Assembly: GCF_048388525.1 (NCBI RefSeq)
Contig: NZ_DBGCTQ010000111.1
Span: 8,353 to 72,352 of the forward strand
Direction of reading: 5' to 3'
Length of the DNA: 64,000 nt
DNA from: BQOK01 sp048388525
GTDB lineage: Bacteria; Bacillota; Clostridia; Oscillospirales; Ruminococcaceae
The position numbers and the translations under genes were made by a program. This document shows, piece by piece, positions 7,674-16,107 of this stretch (positions are counted from its first letter, which is position 1; every line of letters starts with the position of its first letter). Under the pieces are notes generated by a model, which made no database searches, was not told the DNA's origin, and was given only the letters and a program-made list of their open reading frames with translations.

Positions 7674-8648
7674 TTACGCCCATTGCAGCAGCTTTTCGCG
7701 CAGCAGCTTTTTGTATTTTTCCGGCTCCTCGGCCATGGGGCCGTGGGCCGAATGCTCGAACCAGATAAGATCCTTGTCCGGCGCCTGGATGGAGTCGAAA
7801 TAGCTCTGCACCAGGGCGCTGGGGGTGTTGTTGTCGTGCCGGCCCTGGAAGATGTAGAAGGGCATCTCGAACCGGGTGCACTCGGTGGTAAAATCGCACT
7901 GGATGGTGCTGGGCCACATGTAGGTCAGGCATTTTTTGTAGCCCCGCGCCAGGCCGATCTTGTCGGTGAAAGAAAACTCCTTGCTGCGGAGCAGCGGCAG
8001 GGCGGTGTCGGACCAGTAGGTGCCCTTTTTCATGGAGTGGCCGCCGTATTTTTTCATGATGCGGCGCTGGGCCATCATGCCCTTGAACACCTGCCGGTAA
8101 CAGCCGTTTACCGGGCGGCCGATCTCCTTTAAAATGCGCACCGACTCGGCGTCCCCGGCTTTTTCCGCCTCGGCCATGGCAAAGTCGTAGCTGATCTCCT
8201 CGTTCAAGGCGCCGTTTACCAGCTGCCCACTGCCCACATAACCCGCGATGTGCTGCGGGTGGCGATAACACAGGTAGGTGCCCAGCTCGGTGCCCCAGCT
8301 GCCGCCCCAGATGAAGATTTTTTCTTTTCCCAGCTCGCGGCACAGATATTCCACCAGCTCGGCCGCGTCCTGGATGGCCTGGTCCTTGTTTAGGGTCTCG
8401 CGCTTTGCGCCCCAGTAAGAGCCGCCGGTGCCCCGCTGGTCCCACGCCACGATGGTGAACGCGTCGCACAGGTCCTTTTCCCGGTTGATCACGCTGTCCC
8501 GGTTGCTGATGCCCGGGCCGCCGTGTAAAAACAGCAGCACAGGGTTTGCCAGCTTTTCGCCCCGGATGTGGATCTTCTGCGCAAGGCCGCCCAGGGGCAC
8601 CTTGCGGATCTCGTCGATCTCGTAGGTCAATTCAATTCCTCCCAACAT
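7674..8648 (-). CDS. Alpha/beta hydrolase, proline iminopeptidase-like
   Basis: Up to 324 residues. LFLHGGPGISNRD is the oxyanion-loop HGGPG motif of the S33 prolyl aminopeptidase family; GGSWGTELGTY contains the G-x-S-x-G nucleophile elbow; GRHDNNTP and EHSAHGPM supply the likely Asp and His of the triad. Family members release N-terminal amino acids or hydrolyse small amides/esters; the exact substrate is not readable. Start is uncertain: the first ATG (8646-8648) overlaps a GGGAGG, which is ideally spaced (6 nt) for the TTG at 8628-8630, so translation probably begins at codon 7. Leads the operon with the GPH symporter; a strong GC-rich hairpin lies directly upstream. Confidence 0.85.
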   Translation of the reverse strand: MLGGIELTYEIDEIRKVPLGGLAQKIHIRGEKLANPVLLFLHGGPGISNRDSVINREKDLCDAFTIVAWDQRGTGGSYWGAKRETLNKDQAIQDAAELVEYLCRELGKEKIFIWGGSWGTELGTYLCYRHPQHIAGYVGSGQLVNGALNEEISYDFAMAEAEKAGDAESVRILKEIGRPVNGCYRQVFKGMMAQRRIMKKYGGHSMKKGTYWSDTALPLLRSKEFSFTDKIGLARGYKKCLTYMWPSTIQCDFTTECTRFEMPFYIFQGRHDNNTPSALVQSYFDSIQAPDKDLIWFEHSAHGPMAEEPEKYKKLLREKLLQWA

Positions 8649-8651
8649 CGG

Positions 8652-8702
8652 TTCCGCGCAGGGCCGCCGGGGAACGCCGCAGAGCCGGCGGCACGCGCGG
8701 AA
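8652..8702 (-). promoter_or_regulatory. Stable leader hairpin before the hydrolase gene
   Basis: Paired arms TTCCGCGC (8652-8659) with GCGCGGAA (8695-8702), and GCCGCCGG (8663-8670) with CCGGCGGC (8685-8692). The stem lies between the promoter at 8709-8726 and the ribosome site of the hydrolase, so almost the whole 5' leader can fold. It has no T tract, which argues against termination and for a role in RNA stability or translation control. Confidence 0.55.
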
Positions 8703-8708
8703 AATATG

Positions 8709-8726
8709 ATTATATCCAGTATACCA
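8709..8726 (-). promoter_or_regulatory. Promoter of hydrolase-symporter operon (extended -10)
   Basis: Minus-strand TGGTATACT (complement of 8718-8726) is an extended -10 box; an overlapping alternative TATAAT is the complement of 8709-8714. No good -35 is present, as expected for an extended -10 promoter. The same TGGTATACT occurs before pheA (36876-36884) and at 36562-36570. Confidence 0.55.
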
Positions 8727-8990
8727 TATCCGGCCAGGGGGGACACAGCCAAAAAGTGCAGGCTGATTTTGGGCGTTTTGCCCCGAAAGGGATCAGGAGT
8801 TTGGGATGAAAATGCAAACCATCCCCCAGGGGGAGGGCGTTTTGTGCAAAAGAAAAGACCCCGCACGCAAAAAAAGGGCGCTCGGGGGTCTTGACGTTCC
8901 ACCCGGTGTAGGGTTTACTTTGAGTACAAGAACATACACAACAGGGCGGCAGCCCCCGCCCGCGAACAACGACAGAAGGAGAGAACGGAA
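8727..8990. other. Intergenic region between divergent hydrolase and hflK genes
   Basis: Contains an imperfect stem AAGACCCC (8855-8862) / GGGGTCTT (8885-8892) whose minus-strand reading ends in a T-rich tail, possibly stopping antisense transcription. A weak promoter for the SPFH genes, TTGACG (8891-8896) and TTTACT (8914-8919) with a 17-bp spacer, follows. No gene seen. Confidence 0.5.
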
Positions 8991-9958
8991 TGAAAGTGGA
9001 TTTCAACCCCTTTGCGGGCGCAAAAATGCCCGATATGAAGCCCGCCGGCGGCAAAAAGCCCCGCATGGGCCGGACGGCTGCAATCGTGGCCGCTGTGGCG
9101 GTAGTGGCGGTTCTGGGGTTCAATTCGGTCTACAGCATCAACGAGCAGGAAAATGCGGTGGTGACCACCCTGGGCAGCCCCCAGGCGGTCACGACGCCGG
9201 GCCTGCACTTTAAGATCCCGTTCATCCAGCAGGTACGCCGGGTGGACATGACCATCAAAGGGCTGGGCATCGGCTATGTGCCGGGCACGGCAGAGTCCAT
9301 CCCGGACGAATCGCTGATGATCACCTCAGACTACAACTTCGTGAACGTGGACTTTTTTGTGGAGTACCGCGTGACCGACCCGGTAAAATTTCTGTATTCC
9401 AGCCAGCAGCCGGAAATGATCTTGAAAACGCTGGCCCAGAGCTACATCCGCGACACCATCGGCATGTACCCGGTGGACGAGATCATCACCACCGGGAAGA
9501 GCCAGATCCAGAGCGAGATCAAGGAAAAGATCATGGCCCGCATGGAAGCGGAGGACGTGGGCGTGCAGCTGGTGAACATCACCATCCAGGACGCAGAACC
9601 CCCCACGGCGGAGGTGCTGACCGCCTTTAAAGAGGTGGAAACCGCAAAACAGGGCAAGGAAACCGCGGTGAACAACGCCAACAAGTACCGCTCGGAGCAG
9701 CTGCCCGCAGCCGAGGCCCAGGCCGACCAGATCGTGCAGCAGGCCGAGGGCGAACGGCAGGCCCGCATCAACGAGGCCAGCGGCCAGGTGGCGCGGTTTG
9801 AATCCATGTACGCCGAGTATATGCAGTACCCGCTGATCACCAAGCAGCGCATGTATTACGAGGCCATGGAAGAACTGCTGCCCGGCATGAAGGTGGTCAT
9901 CCAGTCGGAAGACGGGGAGACCCTGAACATGTTCAATATGGACGCGGCGCAAGGGTAA
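8990..9958 (+). CDS. hflK: HflK-like SPFH/band-7 membrane protein
   Basis: 322 residues, GGAGAG before the ATG. A short basic cytoplasmic tail is followed by one membrane segment (about residues 29-47) and an SPFH domain beginning INEQENAVVTTLGSPQ, then a long helical region rich in Ala/Glu/Gln (about 215-275) that in this family builds the oligomeric cage. In bacteria HflK and HflC form a large membrane microdomain complex that encloses and restrains the FtsH protease. The next gene, 14 bp away, encodes the HflC-like partner. No ftsH is in the window. Naming within the pair rests on order and length. Confidence 0.88.
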   Translation: MKVDFNPFAGAKMPDMKPAGGKKPRMGRTAAIVAAVAVVAVLGFNSVYSINEQENAVVTTLGSPQAVTTPGLHFKIPFIQQVRRVDMTIKGLGIGYVPGTAESIPDESLMITSDYNFVNVDFFVEYRVTDPVKFLYSSQQPEMILKTLAQSYIRDTIGMYPVDEIITTGKSQIQSEIKEKIMARMEAEDVGVQLVNITIQDAEPPTAEVLTAFKEVETAKQGKETAVNNANKYRSEQLPAAEAQADQIVQQAEGERQARINEASGQVARFESMYAEYMQYPLITKQRMYYEAMEELLPGMKVVIQSEDGETLNMFNMDAAQG

Positions 9959-9972
9959 GGAGGGAGAACAGA

Positions 9973-10845
9973 ATGAAAAAGACGCTTGTGAAATGGCTGG
10001 CTGCGGTGGCAGCCTTGGCCGCGGTGGTGCTGGTGGCGGACAGTATGGTCATCACCCATGAAAATGAGTACAGCGTGATCCGCCAGTTCGGCAAGGTGAT
10101 GGACGTGCGCAGCACGCCGGGCGTGTCGCTGCGGATGCCCCTGGTGCAGACCGTGACCAAGGTACCGGATACGGTGCTGCTGTACGATCTGCCCCTGTCG
10201 GACGTAATCACTCAGGACAAAAAGACCATGGTGGCCGACAGCTTTGTGCTGTGGCGTATCATCGACCCCCAGCTGTTCATCCAAACCCTGAACGGCCAGG
10301 TGGGCAGCGCGGAGGCCCGGCTTTCCACCATTGTGTACAACTCGATGAAGAACACCATCAGTTCGCGCACCCAGGCGGACGTGATCAGCGGCCGCGACGG
10401 AGAGCTGGCGGCGGATATCAAGGCGGGCGTGGGCGATACCCTGGCCCAATACGGCATTGAGCTGATCGCGGTGGAAACAAAGCACCTGGACCTGCCGGAC
10501 GACAACAAGGCGGCCGTGTACCAGCGCATGATCAGCGAGCGGGGCAACATTGCCGCCAGCTACACCGCCCAGGGCGAGAGCGAGGCGAAAAAGATCCGCA
10601 GCGAGACCGACAAGGAGATCGAGATCATGCTCAGCGAGGCCAGAGCCCAGGCGGAAACGCTGGTGGCCCAGGGTGAGGCCGAGTATATGAAGATCCTGGC
10701 GAACGCCTACAACGACCCGGGCAAGGCGGACTTCTACGCCTTTGTGCGCAGCCTGGACGCGGCGAAGACCAGCCTTTCGGGCGGGAACAAAACGCTGTTT
10801 TTGACCCCGGATTCCCCGCTGGCACAGGTGTTTTACGGGGAGTAA
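9973..10845 (+). CDS. hflC: HflC-like SPFH/band-7 membrane protein
   Basis: 290 residues. One N-terminal membrane segment (about residues 7-24) leads into an SPFH domain (ENEYSVIRQFGKVMDVRSTPG) and a C-terminal helical region with the HflC-like sequence GEAEYMKILANAY and FYAFVRSLDAAK near residues 230-260. It would alternate with the upstream HflK-like protein in a membrane ring. A GGAGGG lies just before the start, and the pair is closed by a strong terminator. Confidence 0.9.
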   Translation: MKKTLVKWLAAVAALAAVVLVADSMVITHENEYSVIRQFGKVMDVRSTPGVSLRMPLVQTVTKVPDTVLLYDLPLSDVITQDKKTMVADSFVLWRIIDPQLFIQTLNGQVGSAEARLSTIVYNSMKNTISSRTQADVISGRDGELAADIKAGVGDTLAQYGIELIAVETKHLDLPDDNKAAVYQRMISERGNIAASYTAQGESEAKKIRSETDKEIEIMLSEARAQAETLVAQGEAEYMKILANAYNDPGKADFYAFVRSLDAAKTSLSGGNKTLFLTPDSPLAQVFYGE

Positions 10846-10878
10846 AAGAAACGACACAAAAGATTAAAACCGTTGCTG

Positions 10879-10906
10879 GGCCGCCCTTCGGGGCGGCCTG
10901 GTTTTT
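10879..10906 (+). terminator. Terminator after hflC
   Basis: GGCCGCCC (10879-10886), TTCG tetraloop, GGGCGGCC (10891-10898), then TTTTT at 10902-10906. Confidence 0.92.
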
Positions 10907-11037
10907 GGCAGGAATGGGAAAAGGGATGGGCTTTTTAAAAGGTTGGAAAAAAGACCAGCAATTGCTTTAAAGATAGAATGGTATTGCTGCTAAATCATGT
11001 TAATTGGGAGCGCGGGAGTGGCTTTTTCTGCATTTTA

Positions 11038-11046
11038 TGATATAAT
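11038..11046 (+). promoter_or_regulatory. Extended -10 promoter of polysaccharide cluster
   Basis: TGATATAAT at 11038-11046 is an extended -10; no convincing -35 is seen. The start codon of the first cluster gene follows 55 bp later. A second AT run (11047-11060) offers alternative -10 sequences. Confidence 0.55.
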
Positions 11047-11100
11047 TATTATAATTATAATTTTTAGGAAGCTAAAATTGGTAGGATAGGGAGAGATGAG

Positions 11101-12513
11101 ATGATCCGACAAAACCAAAGGTTGGTTAATTTGATCAACCGTTTGCTGGATGCAGTGCTCATCGTGGCGGCTTATTTGTTGGCAAATTGGCTTCGGCTGG
11201 ACTTCATGGTTCACCGAGATGCTTCTTTAAAAGCGATTTTTGATGCGGAATATACCTCCGCGGCAGTATTGTATGCTTTCATCATGGTGGCTTTGTATTC
11301 CCTTCTGCGGCTGTATGGAAGTTTCCGATTTAAAATGTTTTGGCAGGAGTGCCTTACTCTCGCAGCGGCCAATGCGGTTGGGGTGCTGGGGATCGGCGCG
11401 GTGCTGTATGTAGTTCGGCTGGAAGATTTTTCACGACTGGTCATTGCGCTGTTCTATGTGTTTTCCACCGGCTTTGTAATTTTAAAACGGGTGGCAACCC
11501 GCGCATTGCTGGACCATTACCGCAGTTTGGGGTACAACCAGCGCGCTTTGCTGCTGGTGGGCGGCGGGGAGTTGGCACATCGCTATTATGAAGAGGTAAA
11601 AAACAACCCCCAGTACGGTTATTTTTTCATGGGTTATGTGGCGCCGGAGAAGAACCAGTGCATGACGCCTTATTTGGGTGGGTATGAGATGTTCCGCCCT
11701 TTTTTGGAGACCCGGAATATTGATGAAGTGGTTATTGCGATGCAGCACACCGAGCGAAAGCAGGTGGGAGATATGATTGCGACCTGCGGACGTTATGGAG
11801 CCAAGGTGTCGGTGATCCCGGCATATAACGACTATATTCCAGGACTGCCCAAAATTGAACAGGCCGGCAGCCTGAAGCTGTTTAACGTACGGAGCACGCC
11901 GGATAAGGGACCCATCTGGGCAGGTGTAAAACGTGTGATGGATGTGGTGGGAAGTATAATTGGTATTGTCCTTTCCGGTCCGGTCATGCTGGGAGTGGCA
12001 GTTGCGGTGAAGAGGTGTGACAGAGGCCCGGTGCTGTTTGTGCAGACGCGGGTGGGAAAGAACGGCAAAGAATTTAAAATGTATAAATTCCGCAGTATGT
12101 ACATGGATGCGGAAAGCCGCTTGGAGGAATTGAAGAAATATAACCAAGTGAAAGGTCCTGCCTTTAAAATGGAAAATGACCCCCGTGTGACAAAGGTGGG
12201 GAAATTTATCCGCAAAACAAGCCTGGATGAATTGCCACAGTTTTTTAATGTTTTAAAAGGGGATATGAGCATTGTAGGCCCCCGGCCCCCCCTGCCGCGG
12301 GAGGTGGCGCAATACAGCGACTGGGACTGGGGCCGGCTTGCCGTAAAGCCGGGACTGACTTGCTATTGGCAGATCAGCGGGCGAAGCGATGTGAGCTTTG
12401 AGGACTGGATGAAGCTGGATCTCAAGTATGTGGAAGAGCAGAGCTTTTGGACGGACTTGAAGATTTTGTGGAAAACCGTAAGCGTGGTGCTGCACGGAAC
12501 AGGGGCGTATTGA
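11101..12513 (+). CDS. Polyprenyl-phosphate sugar-1-phosphate transferase (initiating enzyme)
   Basis: 470 residues. Four hydrophobic segments at about 14-32, 53-71, 86-105 and 112-129 are followed by a nucleotide-binding-like domain (LLLVGGGELAH) and a C-terminal bacterial sugar transferase domain from about residue 275: MYKFRSMYMDAE, SLDELPQFFNVLKGDMSIVGPRP and PGLTCYWQISGRSD are the conserved catalytic segments. It moves a sugar phosphate from a UDP-sugar to undecaprenyl phosphate at the inner face of the membrane, the first step of repeat-unit assembly. First gene of the cluster. Which sugar (Gal, Glc or an amino sugar) cannot be told. Confidence 0.93.
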   Translation: MIRQNQRLVNLINRLLDAVLIVAAYLLANWLRLDFMVHRDASLKAIFDAEYTSAAVLYAFIMVALYSLLRLYGSFRFKMFWQECLTLAAANAVGVLGIGAVLYVVRLEDFSRLVIALFYVFSTGFVILKRVATRALLDHYRSLGYNQRALLLVGGGELAHRYYEEVKNNPQYGYFFMGYVAPEKNQCMTPYLGGYEMFRPFLETRNIDEVVIAMQHTERKQVGDMIATCGRYGAKVSVIPAYNDYIPGLPKIEQAGSLKLFNVRSTPDKGPIWAGVKRVMDVVGSIIGIVLSGPVMLGVAVAVKRCDRGPVLFVQTRVGKNGKEFKMYKFRSMYMDAESRLEELKKYNQVKGPAFKMENDPRVTKVGKFIRKTSLDELPQFFNVLKGDMSIVGPRPPLPREVAQYSDWDWGRLAVKPGLTCYWQISGRSDVSFEDWMKLDLKYVEEQSFWTDLKILWKTVSVVLHGTGAY

Positions 12514-12539
12514 TGAAATAGGGAGTTTATATACATCAG

Positions 12540-13892
12540 ATGAAGGAAAAACTTTATAAAATTTTATTTTATCCACAATCGTTGGGCGGTAGAAAGAAAA
12601 ATACAGGTTTAGAAAAATTTTTAATGGCTTCTTTGCTATTGCTCCCCTTAATGGATTCGATTATCGGGTATATGTGGACACAAGGAGTACGAGAAAGTAT
12701 TGTTTTTAAATACCAAGCGGCGGTATGTGCAATATTTTTTACAACTGCACTGGTAACAACAGCCTTGTCTTGGAAGCAGCTTGTATTTTTGGCGGGACTG
12801 GTAAGCGTTGGTGCAAGTAGCGTTTTAATAAATAAAGTTTTTTTAAAATCATTTGTTTTTAATACATATGGTTTTATAGGGATTTGTGGAATCGCGTTTG
12901 CTATTTCGATTTATAGCCTTATTCAGAAAAGCTTTTTAAGCAAAGATTTTTTCAACCGAAGTATCTTCTATGTCAGTTGGCTGTATCCAATGAGTATTTT
13001 GCTTTTATATCCATTTAAAATTGGAAATCAATCGTATTTTTATGGTGAGAAAAGCTTTCTGAACCGAGGGTTCATGGGATTTCACCCTAGCAGCAATGAA
13101 ATCAATGCCATTCTTATTGTGATGCTGGGGTATGCTCTTTTTAGATTGTACACGCATTTTAATTGGCACGATTTTTTAGCGGTATTCATGAACTTTTATG
13201 CAGCGATGCTTATCCAATCCCGCAGCAGCGTAATTTTATGTACGCTTTTAATAATAGTTTATTTTATAGCATTGCTAAAAAACAATCATTACAAGCAAGC
13301 GTTTGTACTTTTGCTGGGCCTGACTTTTTGCAGCATGGCATTGATGCCCTCGGTTTGTGAATTTGTATCCGCGCAACGAATAGCATTTGAACGATCGCAA
13401 ACAAGCGGAGAAAGCTTTTGGCAGTTTATTACGAACGGACGTATTGAAAGGATAGACCAAGAAAGAGAAGCAAATGGCAGTACCGTGCAACAAGAAGATC
13501 CCGGTTCCGCTTTATATTCAACTGCCAAGTTACTGGTTGGAACAGCGTTTGGGAATATTGGAAAAAACATGCTGGCAGAGATGGACTTTATAGACGCCTA
13601 TAAAGGGTTTGGAATATTGGGCGCATTTCTGTTTACAGGTTTTTATAGCTGGCTTGGAATACAAACGTATCTTCGCCAAAAGCATTTTATGCATGTGTTA
13701 GGGCTATTGGTCGTTTATGCGTTTTCGTTTGCCACAGGGCATGCGCTCTTTTGCTGGTCGCCAGTGATGTGGCTTTCGGTATTTGCGATAGCTTTAATAG
13801 AACAACCTGCCGGGCAGCCTCCGTACTATTGGAAGTACCTGCCGACCTGGCTGAGAAGGTGGATGAATGCTGCGGATACTGCAAGTTGTTAA
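12540..13892 (+). CDS. Wzy-like O-antigen/repeat-unit polymerase
   Basis: 450 residues, about 10-11 hydrophobic segments separated by short loops and one large hydrophilic loop (about 285-335), the topology of Wzy polymerases and O-antigen ligases. Motif GFHPSSNEINAI resembles the conserved loop of this group. It would join flipped repeat units on the outer membrane face. Its position just after the initiating transferase and in the same cluster as a flippase supports this. Sequence is poorly conserved in the family, so the call rests mainly on topology and context. The ribosome site is weak (GGGAG about 14 nt upstream). Markedly AT-rich. Confidence 0.75.
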   Translation: MKEKLYKILFYPQSLGGRKKNTGLEKFLMASLLLLPLMDSIIGYMWTQGVRESIVFKYQAAVCAIFFTTALVTTALSWKQLVFLAGLVSVGASSVLINKVFLKSFVFNTYGFIGICGIAFAISIYSLIQKSFLSKDFFNRSIFYVSWLYPMSILLLYPFKIGNQSYFYGEKSFLNRGFMGFHPSSNEINAILIVMLGYALFRLYTHFNWHDFLAVFMNFYAAMLIQSRSSVILCTLLIIVYFIALLKNNHYKQAFVLLLGLTFCSMALMPSVCEFVSAQRIAFERSQTSGESFWQFITNGRIERIDQEREANGSTVQQEDPGSALYSTAKLLVGTAFGNIGKNMLAEMDFIDAYKGFGILGAFLFTGFYSWLGIQTYLRQKHFMHVLGLLVVYAFSFATGHALFCWSPVMWLSVFAIALIEQPAGQPPYYWKYLPTWLRRWMNAADTASC

Positions 13893-14952
13893 TAAAATGG
13901 ACCGGGCTGGGTTGGAAACCGCATTGATGAATTATTACCGAAACATAGATCGCAATGTCATTCAATTCGACTTTTTAACCCATCGACCAGACAGCGGTCA
14001 ATATGATGAAGAAATTCTGGCTTTAGGCGGGAAAATTTATCGGGCGCCTCGGCTGTATCCTCAAAATTATCTGTTGTATTTTAAATGGATGAACAAATTT
14101 TGGGCCGAGCATCCAGAATATCAGATTGTGCATAGTCACATTGATGCAATGTCCTATTTGCCGCTCCTGGCTGCTAAAAAGGCGAATATCCCCGTACGGA
14201 TTGCCCATAGCCACTCCACTGGGATCGACAAGGATTTCAAATATCCGCTTAAGCGGTTGTTTCGGCGGATATTAAAAAATGTGACAACAGAGGAATGGGC
14301 TTGCGGAAAAGCGGCAGGGGATTTTTTGTTTTGCAGCCGAAAATTTAGGATTGTTCCGAATCCAATTGAGGCATTCATGTATAGCTTCTCTCCTCAAAAA
14401 CGGAGCCAGGTGCGAAAAGCACTGGCCGTTGCGGACCAAACCGTCGTTATAGGGCATGTAGGACGATTTTATTATCCTAAGAATCAGTGCTTTTTAGTTC
14501 AAATATTTAAAAAGTATCAGGACTTCAATTCCGATAGCAAACTTTTGTTTATAGGGGAAGGAGAATTGGAGCATCAGGTGCGTGAAATGGTGAAAACATT
14601 GGAGCTTCAACCCCAGGTGGAATTTTTAGGGGCACGAGGGGACGTTCCGGATATTATGCAGGGGTTAGACATTCTTGTGTTGCCCAGTATATTTGAGGGA
14701 GTACCGATGGTGGGACTGGAAGCACAAGCCGCTGGACTGCCCGTGCTTTTATCGAACCGGATTTCCCCAGAAGTAGCCGTGACAGAAAGCTGCACTTTTT
14801 TGCCCTTGGAAGAGTCAGAAGAGAATTGGGCATTGAAAATAGATGAGATCGTTCAAAGAAAAGAGAGGTGTGTTTCGCCCGATCTCAAGCAGTACAATGT
14901 TCAGAACGCTGCACCAAAGTTACAGAAGATGTATCAGGAGCTTAAGCCCTGA
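13867..14952 (+). CDS. Glycosyltransferase family 4 (EpsF-like)
   Basis: 361 residues, overlapping the polymerase gene by 26 bp. GT-B fold: N-terminal VNKMDRAGLETALMNYYRN (the glycine-rich loop region) and C-terminal FEGVPMVGLEAQAAG, which has the E-x7-E pattern of GT4 retaining transferases. GHVGRFYYPKNQ is the linker preceding the donor-binding domain. It should add a nucleotide-activated sugar to the lipid-linked repeat unit on the cytoplasmic side. Donor and linkage unknown. Confidence 0.9.
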   Translation: MLRILQVVNKMDRAGLETALMNYYRNIDRNVIQFDFLTHRPDSGQYDEEILALGGKIYRAPRLYPQNYLLYFKWMNKFWAEHPEYQIVHSHIDAMSYLPLLAAKKANIPVRIAHSHSTGIDKDFKYPLKRLFRRILKNVTTEEWACGKAAGDFLFCSRKFRIVPNPIEAFMYSFSPQKRSQVRKALAVADQTVVIGHVGRFYYPKNQCFLVQIFKKYQDFNSDSKLLFIGEGELEHQVREMVKTLELQPQVEFLGARGDVPDIMQGLDILVLPSIFEGVPMVGLEAQAAGLPVLLSNRISPEVAVTESCTFLPLEESEENWALKIDEIVQRKERCVSPDLKQYNVQNAAPKLQKMYQELKP

Positions 14953-14971
14953 AAGAAAAGGTTGTGAGAGT

Positions 14972-16096
14972 TTGCGAATTGCAATGATTGGTCACAAGCG
15001 AGTGCCAGGCAGAGAAGGCGGCGTTGAAGTTGTAGTGGAGGAATTGGCTGTACGCTTGGCGGCGCAAGGGCATCAGGTGGACCTTTATAACCGTGCAGTT
15101 AAGGGTAGACCGCGGATAAAAGATTATAAAGGGTGTCGTGTTCTAACGATTCCGACGATTAATCGTAAAAGTTTAGACGCAGTTGTTTATTCATTCTTTG
15201 CATCCATCCGGGCGCTGTTTGGCCATTATGATGTGATTCATTACCACGCTCTTGGACCAAGTGTGATGTTGATGATCCCGCATTTATTCAGACGCCGCAC
15301 TATAGTAACAGTACATGGATTGAACTACAAAACACCAAAGTGGAAGGGATTTGGAAGCTGGTATATTAAGCAAGGTGAAAAAATAGCGGCGAGGTATGCA
15401 GACGAAATTACGGTGCTAAATCGTTCGGAACAAAGGTACTTCGCTGAGACTTATCACCGTGATGTTCATCTGATTCCGAATGGGGTTTCGTTGCGGCCGA
15501 TCCGGGCTGCAGACAAGCTTAAAAAGCAGTTTGGCCTTCAAAAGGGCGAATATATTTTATTCCTTTCTCGCATTGTTCCGGGCAAAGGGCTGGAATATTT
15601 GGTGGACGCCTATCAGCAGCTACAAATTACGACACCGAAATTGGTGATTGCGGGGACAAGCGTACATGTGCCGGGGTTTTACCAGATGGTCCAGGAAAAG
15701 GCGAAAGGAAATGAAAATATCGTGTTCACGGGATTTATAGAGGGAGCATTGCTGGATGAAGTGTATTCCAACGCCAGACTGTTTGTGTTCCCCAGTGAAG
15801 CGGAAGGAATGCCCATGTGCCTGTTGGAAGCGATGAGCTATAATTGCCCGTGTTTGGCCAGCGATATACCGGAGAATAGAGAAGTGCTTGGGAGCCTAGG
15901 AAGCTATTTTAAAGCTGGCGATACAACTTCGCTGATGCAGGCGCTAAAAAGGGAGATGGAAGCAGCCCAGCCATGTGAGACGCGAAAAACAATAAATGAA
16001 AATTTTAATTGGGAAAAAATTGCTGAGAAATATTGCAAAGTATACAGGGAGCAAAGTGACCATAATACCCAATCACTAAAAAAAGGAAATCTATAA
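14972..16096 (+). CDS. Glycosyltransferase family 4 with DUF1972-type N-terminus
   Basis: 374 residues from a TTG start. An ATG further upstream (14843) would overlap the previous gene by 110 bp and adds a low-complexity N-terminus unlike the family; conservation begins at LRIAMIGHKRVPGREGG, so the TTG at 14972 or the ATG at 14984 is the likely start. This opening matches the DUF1972 domain of rhamnosyl/glucosyl transferases (I-G-x-x-x-x-P-x-x-x-G-G). C-terminal EAEGMPMCLLEAMSYNCP holds the GT4 E-x7-E motif. Adds one sugar to the repeat unit; specificity not determinable. Confidence 0.87.
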   Translation: MRIAMIGHKRVPGREGGVEVVVEELAVRLAAQGHQVDLYNRAVKGRPRIKDYKGCRVLTIPTINRKSLDAVVYSFFASIRALFGHYDVIHYHALGPSVMLMIPHLFRRRTIVTVHGLNYKTPKWKGFGSWYIKQGEKIAARYADEITVLNRSEQRYFAETYHRDVHLIPNGVSLRPIRAADKLKKQFGLQKGEYILFLSRIVPGKGLEYLVDAYQQLQITTPKLVIAGTSVHVPGFYQMVQEKAKGNENIVFTGFIEGALLDEVYSNARLFVFPSEAEGMPMCLLEAMSYNCPCLASDIPENREVLGSLGSYFKAGDTTSLMQALKREMEAAQPCETRKTINENFNWEKIAEKYCKVYREQSDHNTQSLKKGNL

Positions 16097-16107
16097 GGAA
16101 CCCGCCC

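Noticed and set aside
6248..7768. A 506-codon plus-strand open frame
   Set aside because: Antisense to the GPH symporter; low-complexity His/Gly/Asp-rich translation typical of GC-rich shadows.
14843..14971. N-terminal extension of the DUF1972-type glycosyltransferase
   Set aside because: Would overlap the previous transferase by 110 bp and has no similarity to the family; conservation begins at the TTG/ATG near 14972-14984.
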